From NCBI GenBank assembly GCA_020086605.1, contig JACBWW010000008.1, positions 11,138,622 through 11,202,621 of the forward strand: a stretch of DNA of 64,000 bases, given 5' to 3'. This document shows, in pieces, positions 13,626 to 27,054 of this stretch. Both the position numbers and the translations under genes were made by a program. Source of the stretch: Lanius collurio. Taxonomy: Eukaryota > Chordata > Aves > Passeriformes > Laniidae. Numbering within the stretch: position 1 is the stretch's first letter; each line of letters begins with the position of its first letter. The notes beneath the pieces were generated by a model. That model did no database searches. It had not been told where the DNA came from and saw only the letters and a program-made list of their open reading frames with translations.

Positions 13626-16600
13626 TATTTTAGCACGTCTGTTTCCAGCCAGATCAGTGTTCCAATCTGTTTTGTTCCACAGCCACATAAATATTAGCAC
13701 CAACAGAAAGAAGGTGGCAGCAAGAGTGCAGAAGAGCTCACAACTTTCAGCCAGGCACAGCTGTACTGCCTGTGGCACAGGCAGCTGCAGTCAACAGGAA
13801 AGAGCCAGGAGGTGCAGAGATTGGTACGGGTGCTGAGTAAAACAAACATTTCTGGCACCACTTGGCAATTCGCGGTGCAAAATTATCTGAGTCAATCTGG
13901 GCAGCATCCTCCCCTTGATAATGACACTGCAGAATTGGGAAGGGACTGGAAATAATTATAAATCATGAAAGAGGCCTCAATAAAACAGTTGAGTTTTTAA
14001 CAAACCAAAAAAGATATTATTTGGAGGAGACTGGTGGATTATGTAAAAAATTGAAAGGTGCATAAAAGCTAAATCAGTCGGTCCCTATGTAAAGAAGTGT
14101 TGATCAAACTATACAATTAGGAGGCTGAAATGGGTGCAAGCACGCTACAGAACTCATTGTCAGTGCACAGGAGCCATAAAGGCTATCAGCTCAGTAAAAC
14201 CAAGAGCAGAATTGATCATTTGTGTGGGTAACAGCCCTACCTGCAGCTAAACTCAGGAATACTACTTGAAGTATTCAGGGAAAAAAAAGTCCAGGGATTT
14301 AGGGTTTAAAAGTCAATGTTCACTAATTACAGACCCATACAAGACATATGGGATTGATTAGCCCTCACTAGATTTTAGAGGTATGGGTATCTTGCATTTG
14401 AAAAAAAACCTCTGGTACAGAACCTCTCAACGCAAGGCAGCCTCACTAGGGCTAGTATCATGTCCAACAACCAACATTTTGATTGTTTGCATCTTCTTGG
14501 AAACCTCGGCAGCGGGGGAACACCCTCCTGCCAGAGCACTACTGCTTCATGTAAATGCACTGGACCCTTTGAGCTCAGAAGATGGTAGATCAGTAAGAAA
14601 AACTAAAGTCCTTGGGATGAGGAAAGGGTACCTTTGGGCAGCAAAGAATCAACAGTAAATCCTGGATTTCCGCAACCAACACCTTAAGGCACCTACAGGC
14701 AGTAAGGACACCATCTACTTCAGAGCTCTAGCACATGATGAAGCAGGCCTAATTTATCACCAAGCCAGAGCAGACCGGCAATGCATCCCGTGAAGCGTGG
14801 TATCACAAACATTCGTCCAAGAAATGCAGTGAGGTGCCCCCACTGCCCTCCTGGGCACCAAGCACCTCCAAACACCACAAAAAAGATGCCTATAGCTCAC
14901 AGCATATACAGATGGAAAAACAGACTATATAGACTATATAATGCATGTAGGAGACTTCTCTTGCTGACACTTCTTTTTCCTGAACTCTGCGTGTCACACA
15001 GCAACATCCCAGTGCTCAAGGTCAGCACAGACATCTGTCTGTGTGAGGAATGGGACAGAGGCACCATCCCTGAGCCTCAAGGCAGGCTGGAACAACCCCA
15101 GTGCCCAACACCCTCCCAACATCACCATCTCCAGAAAATATACTGGAGATGCCTTGTTTTAGGGAAAGGCAGTTACAACCTCCAACGCATCTGGGTCTAG
15201 TTTTGGCTCCTGTGTGCAAGGGAGCCTATACATCTGAAAAGTATGTGAACAGTAGTTTGGCTTTTAAAAAGATCAGACTCAGTTTGGCAATGCTTATCCA
15301 CAATTAAGTTCCACCTGATCTTGTCAGACTCCTCCGTCTTCAGTCTACTCGCATCTCTGAAGAATTAAAGGGACATTGAAAACACGCATTCATGACTCAT
15401 GTTTAATTGCCAGCTATCCTTCCTCAGTACAACTCTAATTAGAAATCAGAAACACACTTTTTGAGCTCAGAAAGACATAAAAAGTTAGCATTAGTTGACA
15501 AGGGAAGCCTGTGTGAGTGTTTTAAGTCCAACAGGATGCCACCTTCTAAGTTGTGCTTTAGCCAAACTAGTCAGTGGGCTTAATACAGGGTTCAGAGCCC
15601 AGAGTCTGTGGCAGCATGAAAGAGAGATCAGATGCTCTTGCCACCCATCCTGAAGGACAATGTTTTTTTCATTACTATCAAAGCTCAGAAAGCATTTTCT
15701 ATATTCACTACAACATCTCACAAGCTATTTCCTTTTTCCTCATCATGGAAAAGTACACCCTTAATGGTTACAAAGTGACTATCACCACATACATTTTCCT
15801 GCTATCTGCAGTTTGCCAGGGAACCTTTGGCAAAGTAAAAAGTTAAACATGGCCTGAATCACTATCCAGATTTAAGCACAAGTCTCAACACTACTGTCAT
15901 GACCGCAGATACAGTTTCCCAAAGTAAAATACATGGGCGCCATACAGAATTAGAGAACATGCTAGATAGACCTTACAAGTATAATTCACAATATAATACT
16001 GCTAGGAGTAGTCTGCATAAATATACAAACTGAAAAAAAAAAATCAATTATGCCAATTGTTCATTCCTGACATGTATTTATTTCTCTTCAGGTACCAGTC
16101 CTTTGACAGCTGGGAACAGTCACATAATTTGCATGTTATTTCCCCTCAATATATAGCCTCTATAAAGGGAGCAAGAGACAACTGTGGAGTGTCAGAGTTG
16201 ACAAGCCTAAGTGGTTTCCCTTGAGATGCCTAAATGCCTTTTTACAGCACTGCCAATTATTCAACCATGCAAGCAGATACTATTAAGATACTTAAAATGA
16301 ATCATTTCCCACTAGACTCAGATACATTATAAACCTCATCATAAATTTCAATCTCTAGTCAAGATGAACTTATTCAATAATGTTCCTATTATTTTTTATT
16401 TCATAAGGGCTTGTGAAATATGGTTATATACATAAGGTTTATAAAAATATATTGTGATTTTTAGATAGTTCAAACAAAAGACTTCTCAAATTCTCTAAAA
16501 AAGTTACAGCTGGCATTTCAAGTCAACTGTAATCTACATTTACTGCACCTTTAAGAAGTTAGCCAGAATCATAACTTTTTAGAAGTAGTTCATTGCTATT

Positions 16601-18929
16601 TCTTGTTGCAATTTCACATGAACTTCTCCTGACCATTATGACATGAAGACAAGTGCTAAGCTAATGATTAGGTTATCTTGACATAACCCACCAAAATTTT
16701 AGATAAAATTCCTACTTGTGCACAAACATACACACAATCATTCAAGCCACTTTCCAAGCACTATGTTTCTTCCCTTTCTAAAGTGCAGAGGAGAATTTAG
16801 ATGGATGAACAGTACAAGCAGTGATGCCTGAAACACCTCCTTTGGCCCATTAGTCAATTCCATTAGCTAAATGACTAGGAAAAAACCCTCCTTCTCCATG
16901 ACCTACCACTTCAACAGGTGCTGACACCACCAGAAAATCTGCAACTCTCCTCAGTTAACAACTAACGTTTTAGCAACTAAAAGCACGATCAGATGCCCAT
17001 TCCTAACAGCTCTTCACAGTAGCTCTGCATCATTTGCAAAACTGACTCTTCATTTGGACGTTTTAATTTCACCTTCAGCATCTATTATTTAGACATGCAG
17101 AGCACTACAGAAATTGAGACGACAAGCTGTACCAGAAGCTTACAAACCTGAGAAAACTGCCAGAGTGAGAATAGGCAAACAGATGCTGAGAGGGAGCTAC
17201 TAGACCAACTAATCTCAAACTGAAGTAATTTGTGCTACAAGAAATACTTCCACTGCTGGTTCTCCCAAGGAGGTGGGATTTTAAAGACACGCTGAACTGC
17301 CACATAAAACCACTCCACATTCAGTTTTCAATCAAAGGATGAAGCTTTGTTCTCAGTTTCTCTAGGGCAATTTTAAAGTAAACCCCAATCTTGAAAGAAA
17401 GCAGGTGTGCACAAATTTAAGAACTAAGACACTGGAGAAGACTCCCAGAAGGAATGCTACAGAAGTTGTCACTAAAATACGAATTACAATATGAATTTCC
17501 TTCTAGTTAGATCACTAGCAATGAAAAAGGACAAGCCACTCTGTGATGTCAGACAAATGAAACAGAGCTCAATGTAACAACAAATTCCATTAAAAACATG
17601 GTCAGCAAAGCCACAGATTTAGAGGTACATAAGAGCCTGTATCCACCTGCCCTTCAGCCCAAGCTGTGCACTGGCAAATCGGGGTTGTGTTGCTGCCCCT
17701 GGCACTGGTGTGACACACACTCAGCACCGTGTGGAATGCTCATGCAACAAGTTTCCACACCCAATCGCCCTGCCCCTCCGTGCGCCACAGCTGTACCCTC
17801 TCACTCAAAACCCACAGAGGAAGGGCACAGTAAAAATTCCTTTCATATCACAATATCTCATCTCCTGTTGAGGAGGCAGTTTTGGGGTAGAATCCCATTT
17901 CACTTGGTCACTAACAGCTGGCAGATGTTCCCAGACAGAAGACAGACAAGACTTCAAAAATGCTGCTTGCAGTACGCATTGGGTGCAGCCCTACTGCTGT
18001 CAGCCAGCACCACAGTGCCCTCGTGGCAGCCACTCGCTTTGGAAAACTGACTCTGGACTTGAAGACCCAAGCAGCAGTTTTCAGGACCTGAAACACCACC
18101 TGAACAAAAATGTCAGGGCTTTGTCTGTACATCATGAACACTTACTAAATTAGTTTGGCCTTTCTAAAATTCACATTAAGCCAAATCAGCCTCCTCTCAC
18201 TTTTCTCATATTCTCCTTTCTTCACAACTGACACTGAAGCAACCTTTAATAAGACCCAGTCACTCTGACAGAAGGGGTGAAACAATAGGGTAAGATACAG
18301 CCGATATGTTTAATCAGCAAATTGTCATGCTATCTTTTATGGCCTGCCAAGATACAAGGTTGCCAACTATGCTACTGAACTGCCAAGCAGGCTTTGGCGC
18401 TACTTAAATGTTTGAGGGCTTTCATTTAACAAAAAGCACACTATGCCTGACCTTAACATAGGTACCAGAGAAGTTAAACTCAGCTTGGTCTTATGTGCAA
18501 CTAGGGGACAAAGCAGTCACAAGAAAGTCACTATCATTACCAAGGCTTCTAATTACATCTGAATCACTTTTTACACGTATATGTCTATCAAGCTATAGAG
18601 TCCCACAACGTTGTTCCACAAAAATTAAGACTGTTTTCAAACACTTCAAGACGTCCTTAATAGTTTGCGAGTTGGGGTTTTTTCTTGTTTTGATATTCGT
18701 GAAGAGCAGACAAAGTTAAAGCACTTACATGTACTGAGCATCAAAGCCCAAGACCTCTCCCTTGCCCCATCCCCCTAACCAAAAAATATCTCCACTCTTT
18801 TGAAGTGCCGGCGTACAAGTTAGTGACGGTCCACTTAAACAAAGCACGGGTGAACACTACTCTCACGTGTGATGCATTCCACCCCCTCCTCTCCCCTGCC
18901 AAGGCGCTTCCCACCCCACCTGGCAGTAG
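13626..18929. other. Non-coding region left of the CpG island, presumed KANK1 intron 1
   Basis: No coding exon recognised. The region 15,900-16,700 is AT-rich with no repeats I can name. The longest open frames (14,781-15,200 and 17,598-18,050, plus strand) have no domain, biased codon use or recognisable homology. A strong minus-strand donor-like sequence AT|GTAAGTGC ends at 18,729. Confidence 0.4.
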
Positions 18930-19301
18930 GTTCCTCGGGGCCGGGGGAGCCGCCGGCGGGGTCCCGCGGCCAGGGACGCGCCTCCGCTGCTCCGAGAGCG
19001 GGCGGGATGCGGCGATGCAAAGAACACACGCGTCCGTGCCCCGCCTGGCATAATCAAACGTTTTCACCCAAAACGGGGAGAGATACCAAAAACTCTACGC
19101 GACACGCTCACACCCCGGTCCACCGTCTTCCTGCCAGCTCCCCACTCCCGACAGAGCCAGGAGCTCCCCGGGGGCTGGGGGGATCTGCGCTGCTCCTCTG
19201 GACGAGAGGGGCGGCAGCAGCTTCACCGCCGCTACACTTCCCCCTCGCCCGAGCGCCCGCTTCCAGCCCCATCCCGTCCCATCGCATCCCCCGCCGCTCA
19301 C

Positions 19302-19302
19302 C
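19302..19302 (-). other. Candidate splice donor in CpG island
   Basis: Minus strand ACGGAG|GTGAGCGG: the last exon base is 19,302 and the intron begins at 19,301. A strong consensus inside the island, suiting a non-coding first exon. Confidence 0.4.
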
Positions 19303-19520
19303 TCCGTGCCTCCGCGTCCCGGCGAGGAGGTGGTGGTGGTGGGAGTGAGGCTCCCGTGATCGCCGCCAAACTTCAGGCTCCGTCCCGCCCGCCGCGACCC
19401 GCGGAGCGCTCCGGCCGCCGCTTTGTACCCCCGGCGGCCGCACTGCGGCTGCGCGCTGCCCAAAACCAGCGCGGCGCCTCCGGCCCCCGCCCGTGCGCGC
19501 CCGGCGCTGCGGCTGCCTGC

Positions 19521-19558
19521 GCCCCCCGGCCCCCCCCGGCCCCCCCCGGCCCCCCCCT
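19521..19558 (-). repeat. 10-bp tandem C7-GGC repeat, G-quadruplex motif on minus strand
   Basis: Three and a half copies of CCCCCCCGGC on the plus strand. Read on the minus strand this is four G-tracts of six to eight separated by CC, inside the CpG island. Length of such tracts is error-prone in assemblies. Confidence 0.85.
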
Positions 19559-19669
19559 CCCGCGGGACGAGGAGGACGGGGGCAGCTTCGGGGAGTGCAC
19601 GGCGTGGCGGGGGCGGCTGCAGCGCGTACCCCGCGGGGCCCCGGCGGCGGCAGAGAGGAGTTTTCTTAC

Positions 19670-19670
19670 C
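19670..19670 (-). other. Second candidate splice donor in CpG island
   Basis: Minus strand GGCGG|GTAAGAAAA: the last exon base is 19,670. A consensus donor near the upstream edge of the island; together with the one at 19,302 it suggests two alternative first exons or start sites. Confidence 0.4.
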
Positions 19671-22600
19671 CGCCGATAAAGAGCCTGGGTCGGCGGCTCG
19701 CCGGGATGCGGGAGCTTCGTGCCAGGGAGAGTAGGGTTACCGTCGGGGCTGCGCCTGGAAATTCAGCATCCTTGGGAAAATCTGCCTGGGGCTTGCCGAA
19801 GTGGAGTCCGCGATGTGTGCGGGTTGCACGGATTGGTTCGAAGCCCACAAAAGGAGCGTCGGTCCCAGCAGGTCCGATAAATGGGGTCAGATCCGATACC
19901 TGCCCAAGGCTAGTGCACAGCCCAGTGCCAAGGGATTGGGATTTCCCAGTGGAGGCTGTCACGTGAAATGCTTTTTTCATGTTGGAGCCTCGGCAGAACG
20001 TGCCTTCCGGCTGCACTGGGTTGGATGGGGTCCTCGGCAGGGCTTTCAAAGAGCAAAATGGGCATCAGCTCCCTCTGCACTATTCTGTGAACCTCAGCTT
20101 AGAAACAAAGTTTTTAGACTTGTGCCTTGATTTTTACTGACCGGAACGGGCGATCTCTAAAGCCTTTTCAGCTGTGAAAGGACACAGTAGTCCCTGCTTT
20201 TGTGTGTCTTGAATTTTTTCCCTTAAGGGTTTGAATATTCGGAACGGATTGATGAGTGGTTTCTTTCACTCCTCCCACTCTTATCTCAAGCTCTATCTCC
20301 ATTGCCCCAGGGCTCCAAGGTCTCCAGGAGCAAATGATTCAGAAACATTGTGATGATGCCAGGAAGGGTTTCACAGGACAGTCCCTCCCAATTAAAAGTC
20401 AGAATCCACAGGCCAGGAATGAGCAATGCAGGAGACAGCAAAGTCAGGAGTGTGGTAACACCTGATTTTCTTTTCCAGCTCTGGATATATAGGGCCCTAC
20501 GAGGTGATAATTGTGAGTTACTTCACAGAGCAAAAGGACACAGCTGAGGTGCACCATTCCTTTCTTTTTCTGATTTTCCCTGTAATGTGCTATCCAATGC
20601 TGACAACTTCTGGTCCTCCTTTCTCATTTCTTTCTTTCTGTGTCCTTCCTCTGCTTTTCTTCTGCCTTTCCCTGGTTAATTCTCCCAAAGCTCTGCATAT
20701 TGCCAGCTTTTTTTTTTCAGACATGATACTTGAAGTTCATGAACAGAAACGAGCGAGTTTTCTCTCAGTGAATATTGATACCAGATTAGACCAAGGAGGA
20801 TATTAAGGAGATTTGAAAATCTCTCTCTTTTTTTTTTTCCCTGTGGACCCCACTCAAGTAGTGGTAGACAACAAATGTTAGGATTTTCTTGTTCTATAGA
20901 AAGCTAGTAGGCTCACTTCCATCTAAATAATTTCCAGTATTTCTTCTGAAATCTCTGAAGCCATTAAAACGTTTTAAAGATTAAATCACATCAAGTATTT
21001 TTCTAAGTAAACCTGCTGTGGTGTTGATGTAAACCAACTCCCAAACCACTGAGCTTTTAGGAAAAAAAAATACACATTTTAATTCAAACCCATATATTTT
21101 TAGAAATATTGGCTGTCCAAATTTGCAAACACAATTTGCAAAACAAGCGGCCCTGCAGCTCTTTCAGATGCTGATAGTTATTAATCCTGACTGCTAACTT
21201 CCCATCCAGAGGCTATTCTTTTACGGCTGAATTACCAAATCTAGAAAAAATGGGGTACTGATGATAGAAGTAATTGAGATAACAGTGAGCACCACTTACC
21301 ATTTTTTCTATTAACAACCAAAAAGAAACTATATTCAGACTAGCAAGCAGCTCCTTACCATCAGCTTATTCATCTGAATAGTTGGGTCAGGACCATGTTG
21401 TACCAGAAACTGTACAAACAGAATGAAAGCACTCAGGCTAGGCAGTGAACAGGGCAAGCAGATAGTACTCTTTCCACTTCTCCCACTTAATCCTTTCTTT
21501 CAACGGCTGAGAGCTCTTCACAGTTAAAACAAATGAAATTAAATAAAGAAGTCAATTGTTGCATTACCTATGTAAGAATGACAGAAGTCTTTCAGTGTGG
21601 TCGTGCAGTGGATGGGGCTTTTTGCTTTGATGGTGCAATTAAAACCAGCAGGTCTTGGTTCACCCTTCAGCTCCTTGGAGCTTATCTGGCCCTGCAGAGA
21701 GCTTGCAGAGTGCTCTAGGAGCCTGGGGATCTGCCAAATGGGGCAGAGGGGTATCTAAGGGAGCCCAGAGTGAGAAGGGCCAGTGAGCACCTGCCAATCT
21801 GCTCCATCTGCCAGCATATAGGGAAGGCTGGGAGAGAGGACATAAATCCCACCCTGTAGAGCACCAAAGAGAGAAACTTGTCTCTCTCTAAATTAGCCTA
21901 GCCAAAGCCTCAAGGACAAAGGGGATGAAGATGTCAGTGTATTGCTACTCTTTCACAGGTGTGAGTCACGGGGAGTAGGCTGCTCCTCCCCAGCTGGGCA
22001 CGGGCACTGGCCTTGTCACCGTCAGAGGTGCCTGTGCAGCTCCCACCATCACCTGGGGCTGTCGGAGCGAGTGTTTGCCTTTCTCAGCCTAAGCACCAGC
22101 AAGAGACACTGAGGAGAATACATGCTTTTGCAGGGCTTTTCTAGCTCCCTGGGGTGTTCTTGATTTTGGATCTGCTCTGCCAGGTAGGAAGTCTGGACTA
22201 GTGGACATTTAGAAAAAAAACCCTACCACCCCTAAAATGCCCAAACTCACCTATTTCCTTCAAAAAGCCAGATGCCCCAAGTCTGTGAGTAGGAAATCAT
22301 AAGTGGCATGTTTGGAAGAAAGTAAAAGTAATACTTTGAAGAGAGAGAACACATCATACTTTGTCCATGATCTGGTCCAAAAAACATTGTGGTATGCTTT
22401 GACAGAGATTTCAGGGTGCTCACAATACAGATAAACCCTATGCACACATAGAGCATATGTTCCAAACAAGAAGAACTTAAAAGAAATCATCCTGCCCTTC
22501 TGCAGTGCATTGAGCAGAGGCTCAGGCAGAGTGAGTTCCCATGGACTCTCAAGCCCTGTCCTTCTGGTTTTTAACATTTCCCATCCCTGAAATCTGTTTT

Positions 22601-25599
22601 GTATAGGACATCCCACACAGCTTGCTCAGGAGCCACTGGGTCAGCCCCATCAGCATCCTCTGTGCTGCAAGTGCACCTGAGTGCAGGTGATCTGGGGAGC
22701 TAAACTTAGAGGCAGGTTGCATCAATCCCATTCCCAGCTGTGGTCCATGGCCTGTGTGAATGTGTGGAAAGGAGGGGGATCAGACATTCCCTCTGCTGCA
22801 GTATCTGGCAGAAAGTTTTTACTTTGCTGCCACTGTAGAGGAGCATGAGAGGCCACAGTTTTCTTAGATGGGTTGCCTTAGGTCTTCCTCAAACTGCAGT
22901 GCATGTCTGTGGCTCCGCAGCAAGCAGCTCCTCAGCACACTAACTCATAAATTGCATAATTTCCCTTCTCCCACCTTTCTCCAACCTCAGAAAATTGGAT
23001 TCTGTCAGTTCCACAAGGCTTACAGCTCCAGAGAAGCCCCTGAAGCCACAGAAAACTTCACTTGTTTTGGTGTGGTAGTGGAAGCAGCCCTGACAGATAA
23101 ACAAATCTATACTATGAAAATTTTATATAAAGAATAATTCTGATTTTGCCAAGCAAAACGAAAAGTTGGAATGTTCTTTCCATAAGAAATGGTAATGCTT
23201 TCCCACACCTTATTTTGGCTATTCTAGTAATACCACTTACCTGAAAAAAACATTTTTTTTTTTTTACTCCAAAGGATGACTTGGTGTGTAGGAAGTGGTG
23301 TTCAAGCACCCACCTAAGCATGACCAGAACACAGCAACCCTCCCACCCATGGCCCCCAATTCCTCCCAGCCTTTGTGGTGTGTCACACAGAGAGGGGCTG
23401 AGCAGGGCAGGGCTGTGGTGCTGGAGTATCCTGCCATAGAGGCCTCAGGTGCACCAAGCAGCTGCCAATGCCAAAGCTGGATGGCAGCCTAAGGAATTAA
23501 ATAAAACCCTATTTAAAGAATACTGGACCTTTGCTGCCCAGAATATTCTGCACAGCGGAGTGGAAAGCAGGGGTAATGCATTGCACTGGTGGGAATGACC
23601 CCATGCAGTGGGCATGGCAGCCGAGAGGCAGAGTAATCCTCTCCACTGCAAGCCTGTAAAAGCCCAGCTTTTTCTCTCTTGTGCATCTGCCCTTCTGACT
23701 TGCTTTTAGGGATGCAGCTGTTTCAGCAGATGCATTCTGTCTCTCTTTTCTCAGCACAGGACCCCACTGGCAGTTCACACTGCATGGCTGGTTTCTGTGG
23801 CACCCCATCTGCAAAGGAGGGATGTTACACAAACACAAAAGAAGGCAAGGCATTTCTTCTGCCCTGGTTCAGGGCTGACATCAGTGGCAGCAGGGAAGAA
23901 ATGCCATATGCTTGCCTGAGAGTCCAGAGTAAAATGAAAGAATGCAGCAGTGCACCTGATTTTCCATTATCAGAGTTTACAGGGCTGGAGGCTATGTGTT
24001 GCTGTTTGTCACATGTTGTTTTGGATCTCACCATTAGGCCTATGGATATTTGAGGCAGAACTGTGTTCTTGATGTGTGCATGAATGCACAGGAATGCAAC
24101 TTCAGAAATCATTTACTAGATGAAATGTAGCACTTGCCTTTCCCCTTATCTTTGGAGAAGCAGTGTCAAAATATGCCCCCCAAGGCTTGAGGAACTCTAA
24201 TAAGACAGAGGAAAAAGTTGCCACCAAAATTTTATCCCTGAAATATTTTAAAGAATGCTTGATTCCCCAGAGCTCCCAGACCTTTATTTTTGAGCAGGAC
24301 AAGGAGGCCACTGCAGTTTAATATAGTTGTATCATCAACATAATGAAGTTGTACAACCAAGCTCAATCTCTGCAAAAGGCCTTACTTGGACTTGATGTCT
24401 GTCATGATTCATCTGAGAGATTAATAGCATAGAACAACTGGGGTTTTGAACTACACTGGAGAATCATGCTGAAGCATAAAATTATCAGCAAAGGTCTTTT
24501 TGGACGCTTGTGCTGGGAGAGATGAGCAGGTCTGCATTACAGTCCATGAGAGGCAGATTTGGCCTGAATGAGGTTGGATATTCACAGAATACCTGTCTTA
24601 CATGCCAGGGCAGGGAGGAAACTTTTTACAGCACTCCAACAGCAAACTGGAGACCTATGGTAAAAGGCAAAAGCAATAACTGTAGGAAGAAAGCAGGACA
24701 GAAAAACATTGGCAATTTCTTGCTGGAACACGAAATTTATAAAATCAGCTCCCAAAGTTAGACTCATTTGATGCAATCCTAAATTTGTGCATATTCACCC
24801 CAAGGAATGGCAGAATGAAGAAACACCTCATCCCAGTAATTGTTTCCCTGCTGTGTGGGTCATTGGATGAGTTTCTCCTTCATTTTGGCTCCACAGAAGG
24901 ATATAGGTAAGTCCTGAGGCATACTTCAAAGGAACTCTACATTTTACATACAAAACATTTGGAGTTTTCTATCTTTATACACTGCAATTTCTCATATTAA
25001 AATGTGCTCTGTGCAAGAACTGGGCCAGCAAGGACTGCTCTTCTGCACAGACAGATTTGTTTACTTTGTACAAATGACACTTTGATTCTTATGATCATGA
25101 TTTGATTTCATCAAATTCATTAGACAGCTGTCCTCTTAGAATGGGGTTTCTCAATCTTCATTCTAGTTTCAAATTCATGAGAGGATTTTAACTTAGAGGC
25201 ATGGTATATTATTTAAAGAAATAGGGTTCGGGTACTGAGAGCCTTAACTGTAAAAATACAAGAAAAAATTTTATGTACTTGGGCATCTTGTTGAGAAGCT
25301 GGTGGAGCCATTTGTGTCTTTCACACCTGCTGACTGACTTAAATAAGGACCCATCTGATGGTCATTTAATGGCGACTCTCAACACTAAAGGTGTCACCTT
25401 GACTAGAGATCAAGCTGAAGAAGACAACAAGTGTTTTATTCCTGTTTCAAAAACGTTAGTGTGCAGCTGCTTTGCAGAGACTGGGGACAGTTTTTATCTG
25501 TTTTTGAATCCATGCCATGCTGATTAATCTGTGCTTTTTAGCCCTGGTTGTGGGTGTAGATCCTCTCTCATAACTCGTAGAGATTTCTCATCACTGGCT

Positions 25600-25621
25600 G
25601 TTGCACCAGAGGGGGTGCAAC
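25600..25621. repeat. Perfect 8-bp inverted repeat around a CCAGAGGGGG core
   Basis: GTTGCACC and GGTGCAAC flank AGAGGG. The centre, CACCAGAGGGGGTGC, is a partial match to the CTCF core but not a full consensus, so only the hairpin itself is claimed. Confidence 0.7.
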
Positions 25622-25815
25622 GTGCCTGGTGTAATAGCATTGTATTTGTGTTTCAGGGACTAGCAGTGTAAACCTTCAGCCTTCAGATGTACCTACTGAC
25701 AACACAACCTGGCACAGACAGTAAATACAAATTCATCCATTAAAATGAACCATGGATTTATTTTTCATAGCCAGATCCTTCATCTGGGACCTGGCAGTTG
25801 TTGTTTGGACACAGG

Positions 25816-25855
25816 TATCCTCTCACTTCTTCAGATATCCTCTCACTGTCTCAGA
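25816..25855. repeat. 20-bp imperfect tandem duplication
   Basis: TATCCTCTCACT begins both adjacent 20-base units, which differ at three positions (TCTTCAGA versus GTCTCAGA). Confidence 0.75.
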
Positions 25856-26947
25856 CCACCCCGGAACACATGGAGAGTCCCCATTTTTAATACATGGTGT
25901 GCAGCTCTCTCTGGGTGCAGGGAATGCACTTTGGTACTTTGTGCATGCAGAGCACTGTTGAGGATTCAAAAAAATAAGTTTATCCCCAAATGACTCCGTC
26001 AGTTTGGGCAGCTTTCCGCTCTCCTTCCAGCAGTGGCATTGAGCAGCTCTGTCAGTGTCCCGTGCTGGCAGTGTCCCATCCCAGCTCTCCTGCATGGTCC
26101 CAGCTCCCAGTGCCCTCCTGCAGCCATGCCTGTGGAGCTGTGAGCCACTCCACCACTTCTGTGGACACTCCCCTCTACACTGAACTGTCCTACTCAAACT
26201 ATCCTACAGGTTAAAAAAAAAAAAAAGGCAGTCCCTCCTTGGGCAGGGAGTGACTTACAGCAGTGTCAGGGAGAGTAGGGATGGGAACTGTTCGAAAGAC
26301 AATGCTGAAGTTAAACAGAGGACTGAACAAGTTCCAGTTTTGCAGCCACAAGTACCTTATGTTAAATGCTTTTCCTTACCAGGCTGTGGGAATGACCAGC
26401 ATTGTAGGAAGGCTTAGACAGCCTTTACAGGAAGATTTTCTCCACCATTGAAACACACTGAGTGCTCTCACAGCAGCTAATGCCGCAGGACCAGTGCCTC
26501 AGTGATGGTGCTTGCCTTGTGAGCAGGATCCCAGAACTGCAGAGCCACTGTGGGGTGCATTTGGGTGCATCCTCCATCAATTAGTAATACAGAAAATTAT
26601 CAGTGAACCAAAACTAGTGGAAATAATGGCACATGCTGCAGTGCCCTCTGTTTCATCAAACTATGCCTGTCTATGACTTTATTTCCGAGCTATATAATTT
26701 CCATCCACAGCACCCCTTTTGTGCCCTGGATGTGGAACAAGTGGTCACTCTTGGCACCCATTACTTCAGGAGATGTGCAGGCCCATGTCACTCCTCCTAA
26801 ATAGCCTGAATCCTCCCCTGGAAGCAGCAAACCCAGTGTTTATTCTGCCTCCTTCAATGGAGGGATGAGAGAGCATGTGCCTTTTGTTTGTTGCTTTTGC
26901 AGTTTCCCAGTTCTTTGTGGAAACTAGCAAAATCCCTGAAGTCAGCA

Positions 26948-27054
26948 TTAAAAAAATCAAAACAAAATGAAACAAACCAAAACCCACATAAACAACAAAA
27001 CAAACAAGCAAACAAACAAACAAACCCACCAAATCCACAAAAACTACAAAACCT
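26948..27054. repeat. A-rich low complexity with (CAAA)n microsatellite
   Basis: A purine/cytosine tract of AAAC-type units; the cleanest part is (CAAA) repeats at about 27,001-27,025. Confidence 0.85.

Larger units (their letters stand above)
18930..19730 (-). promoter_or_regulatory. KANK1: CpG island, inferred KANK1 promoter and first exon(s)
   Basis: About 800 bp of very GC-rich, CpG-dense sequence, the strongest in the window. It includes a GC-box CCCCGCCC at 19,485-19,492 and CG-rich GTGCGCGC. Two good donor sites face left on the minus strand (exon ends at 19,302 and 19,670), and I saw no comparable plus-strand donor, so transcription is probably leftward. Established vertebrate gene order puts KANK1 next after DOCK8 on the same strand, with non-coding 5' exons. 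Open frames of 107-159 codons across the island reflect composition and are not proposed as genes. Gene identity is inference. Confidence 0.6.

Noticed and set aside
14781..15200. 139-codon plus-strand open frame
   Set aside because: No homology or domain recognised; composition is like neighbouring non-coding sequence.
16127..16134. Octamer ATTTGCAT (also at 28,227)
   Set aside because: About two such 8-mers are expected by chance in 64 kb counting both strands.
17598..18050. 150-codon plus-strand open frame
   Set aside because: No recognisable domain or codon bias, and the surrounding sequence is ordinary intron-like DNA.
18869..19966. Open frames of 107-159 codons across the CpG island on both strands
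   Set aside because: GC-rich DNA has few stop codons. The translations are Ala/Gly/Pro/Arg-rich in several overlapping frames, with no domain.
24380..24440. TTGGACTTGATG and nearby CATAGAA resembling CR1 LINE 3' ends
   Set aside because: Only about a dozen bases match, with no 8-bp terminal repeat array, so a CR1 remnant cannot be supported by eye.
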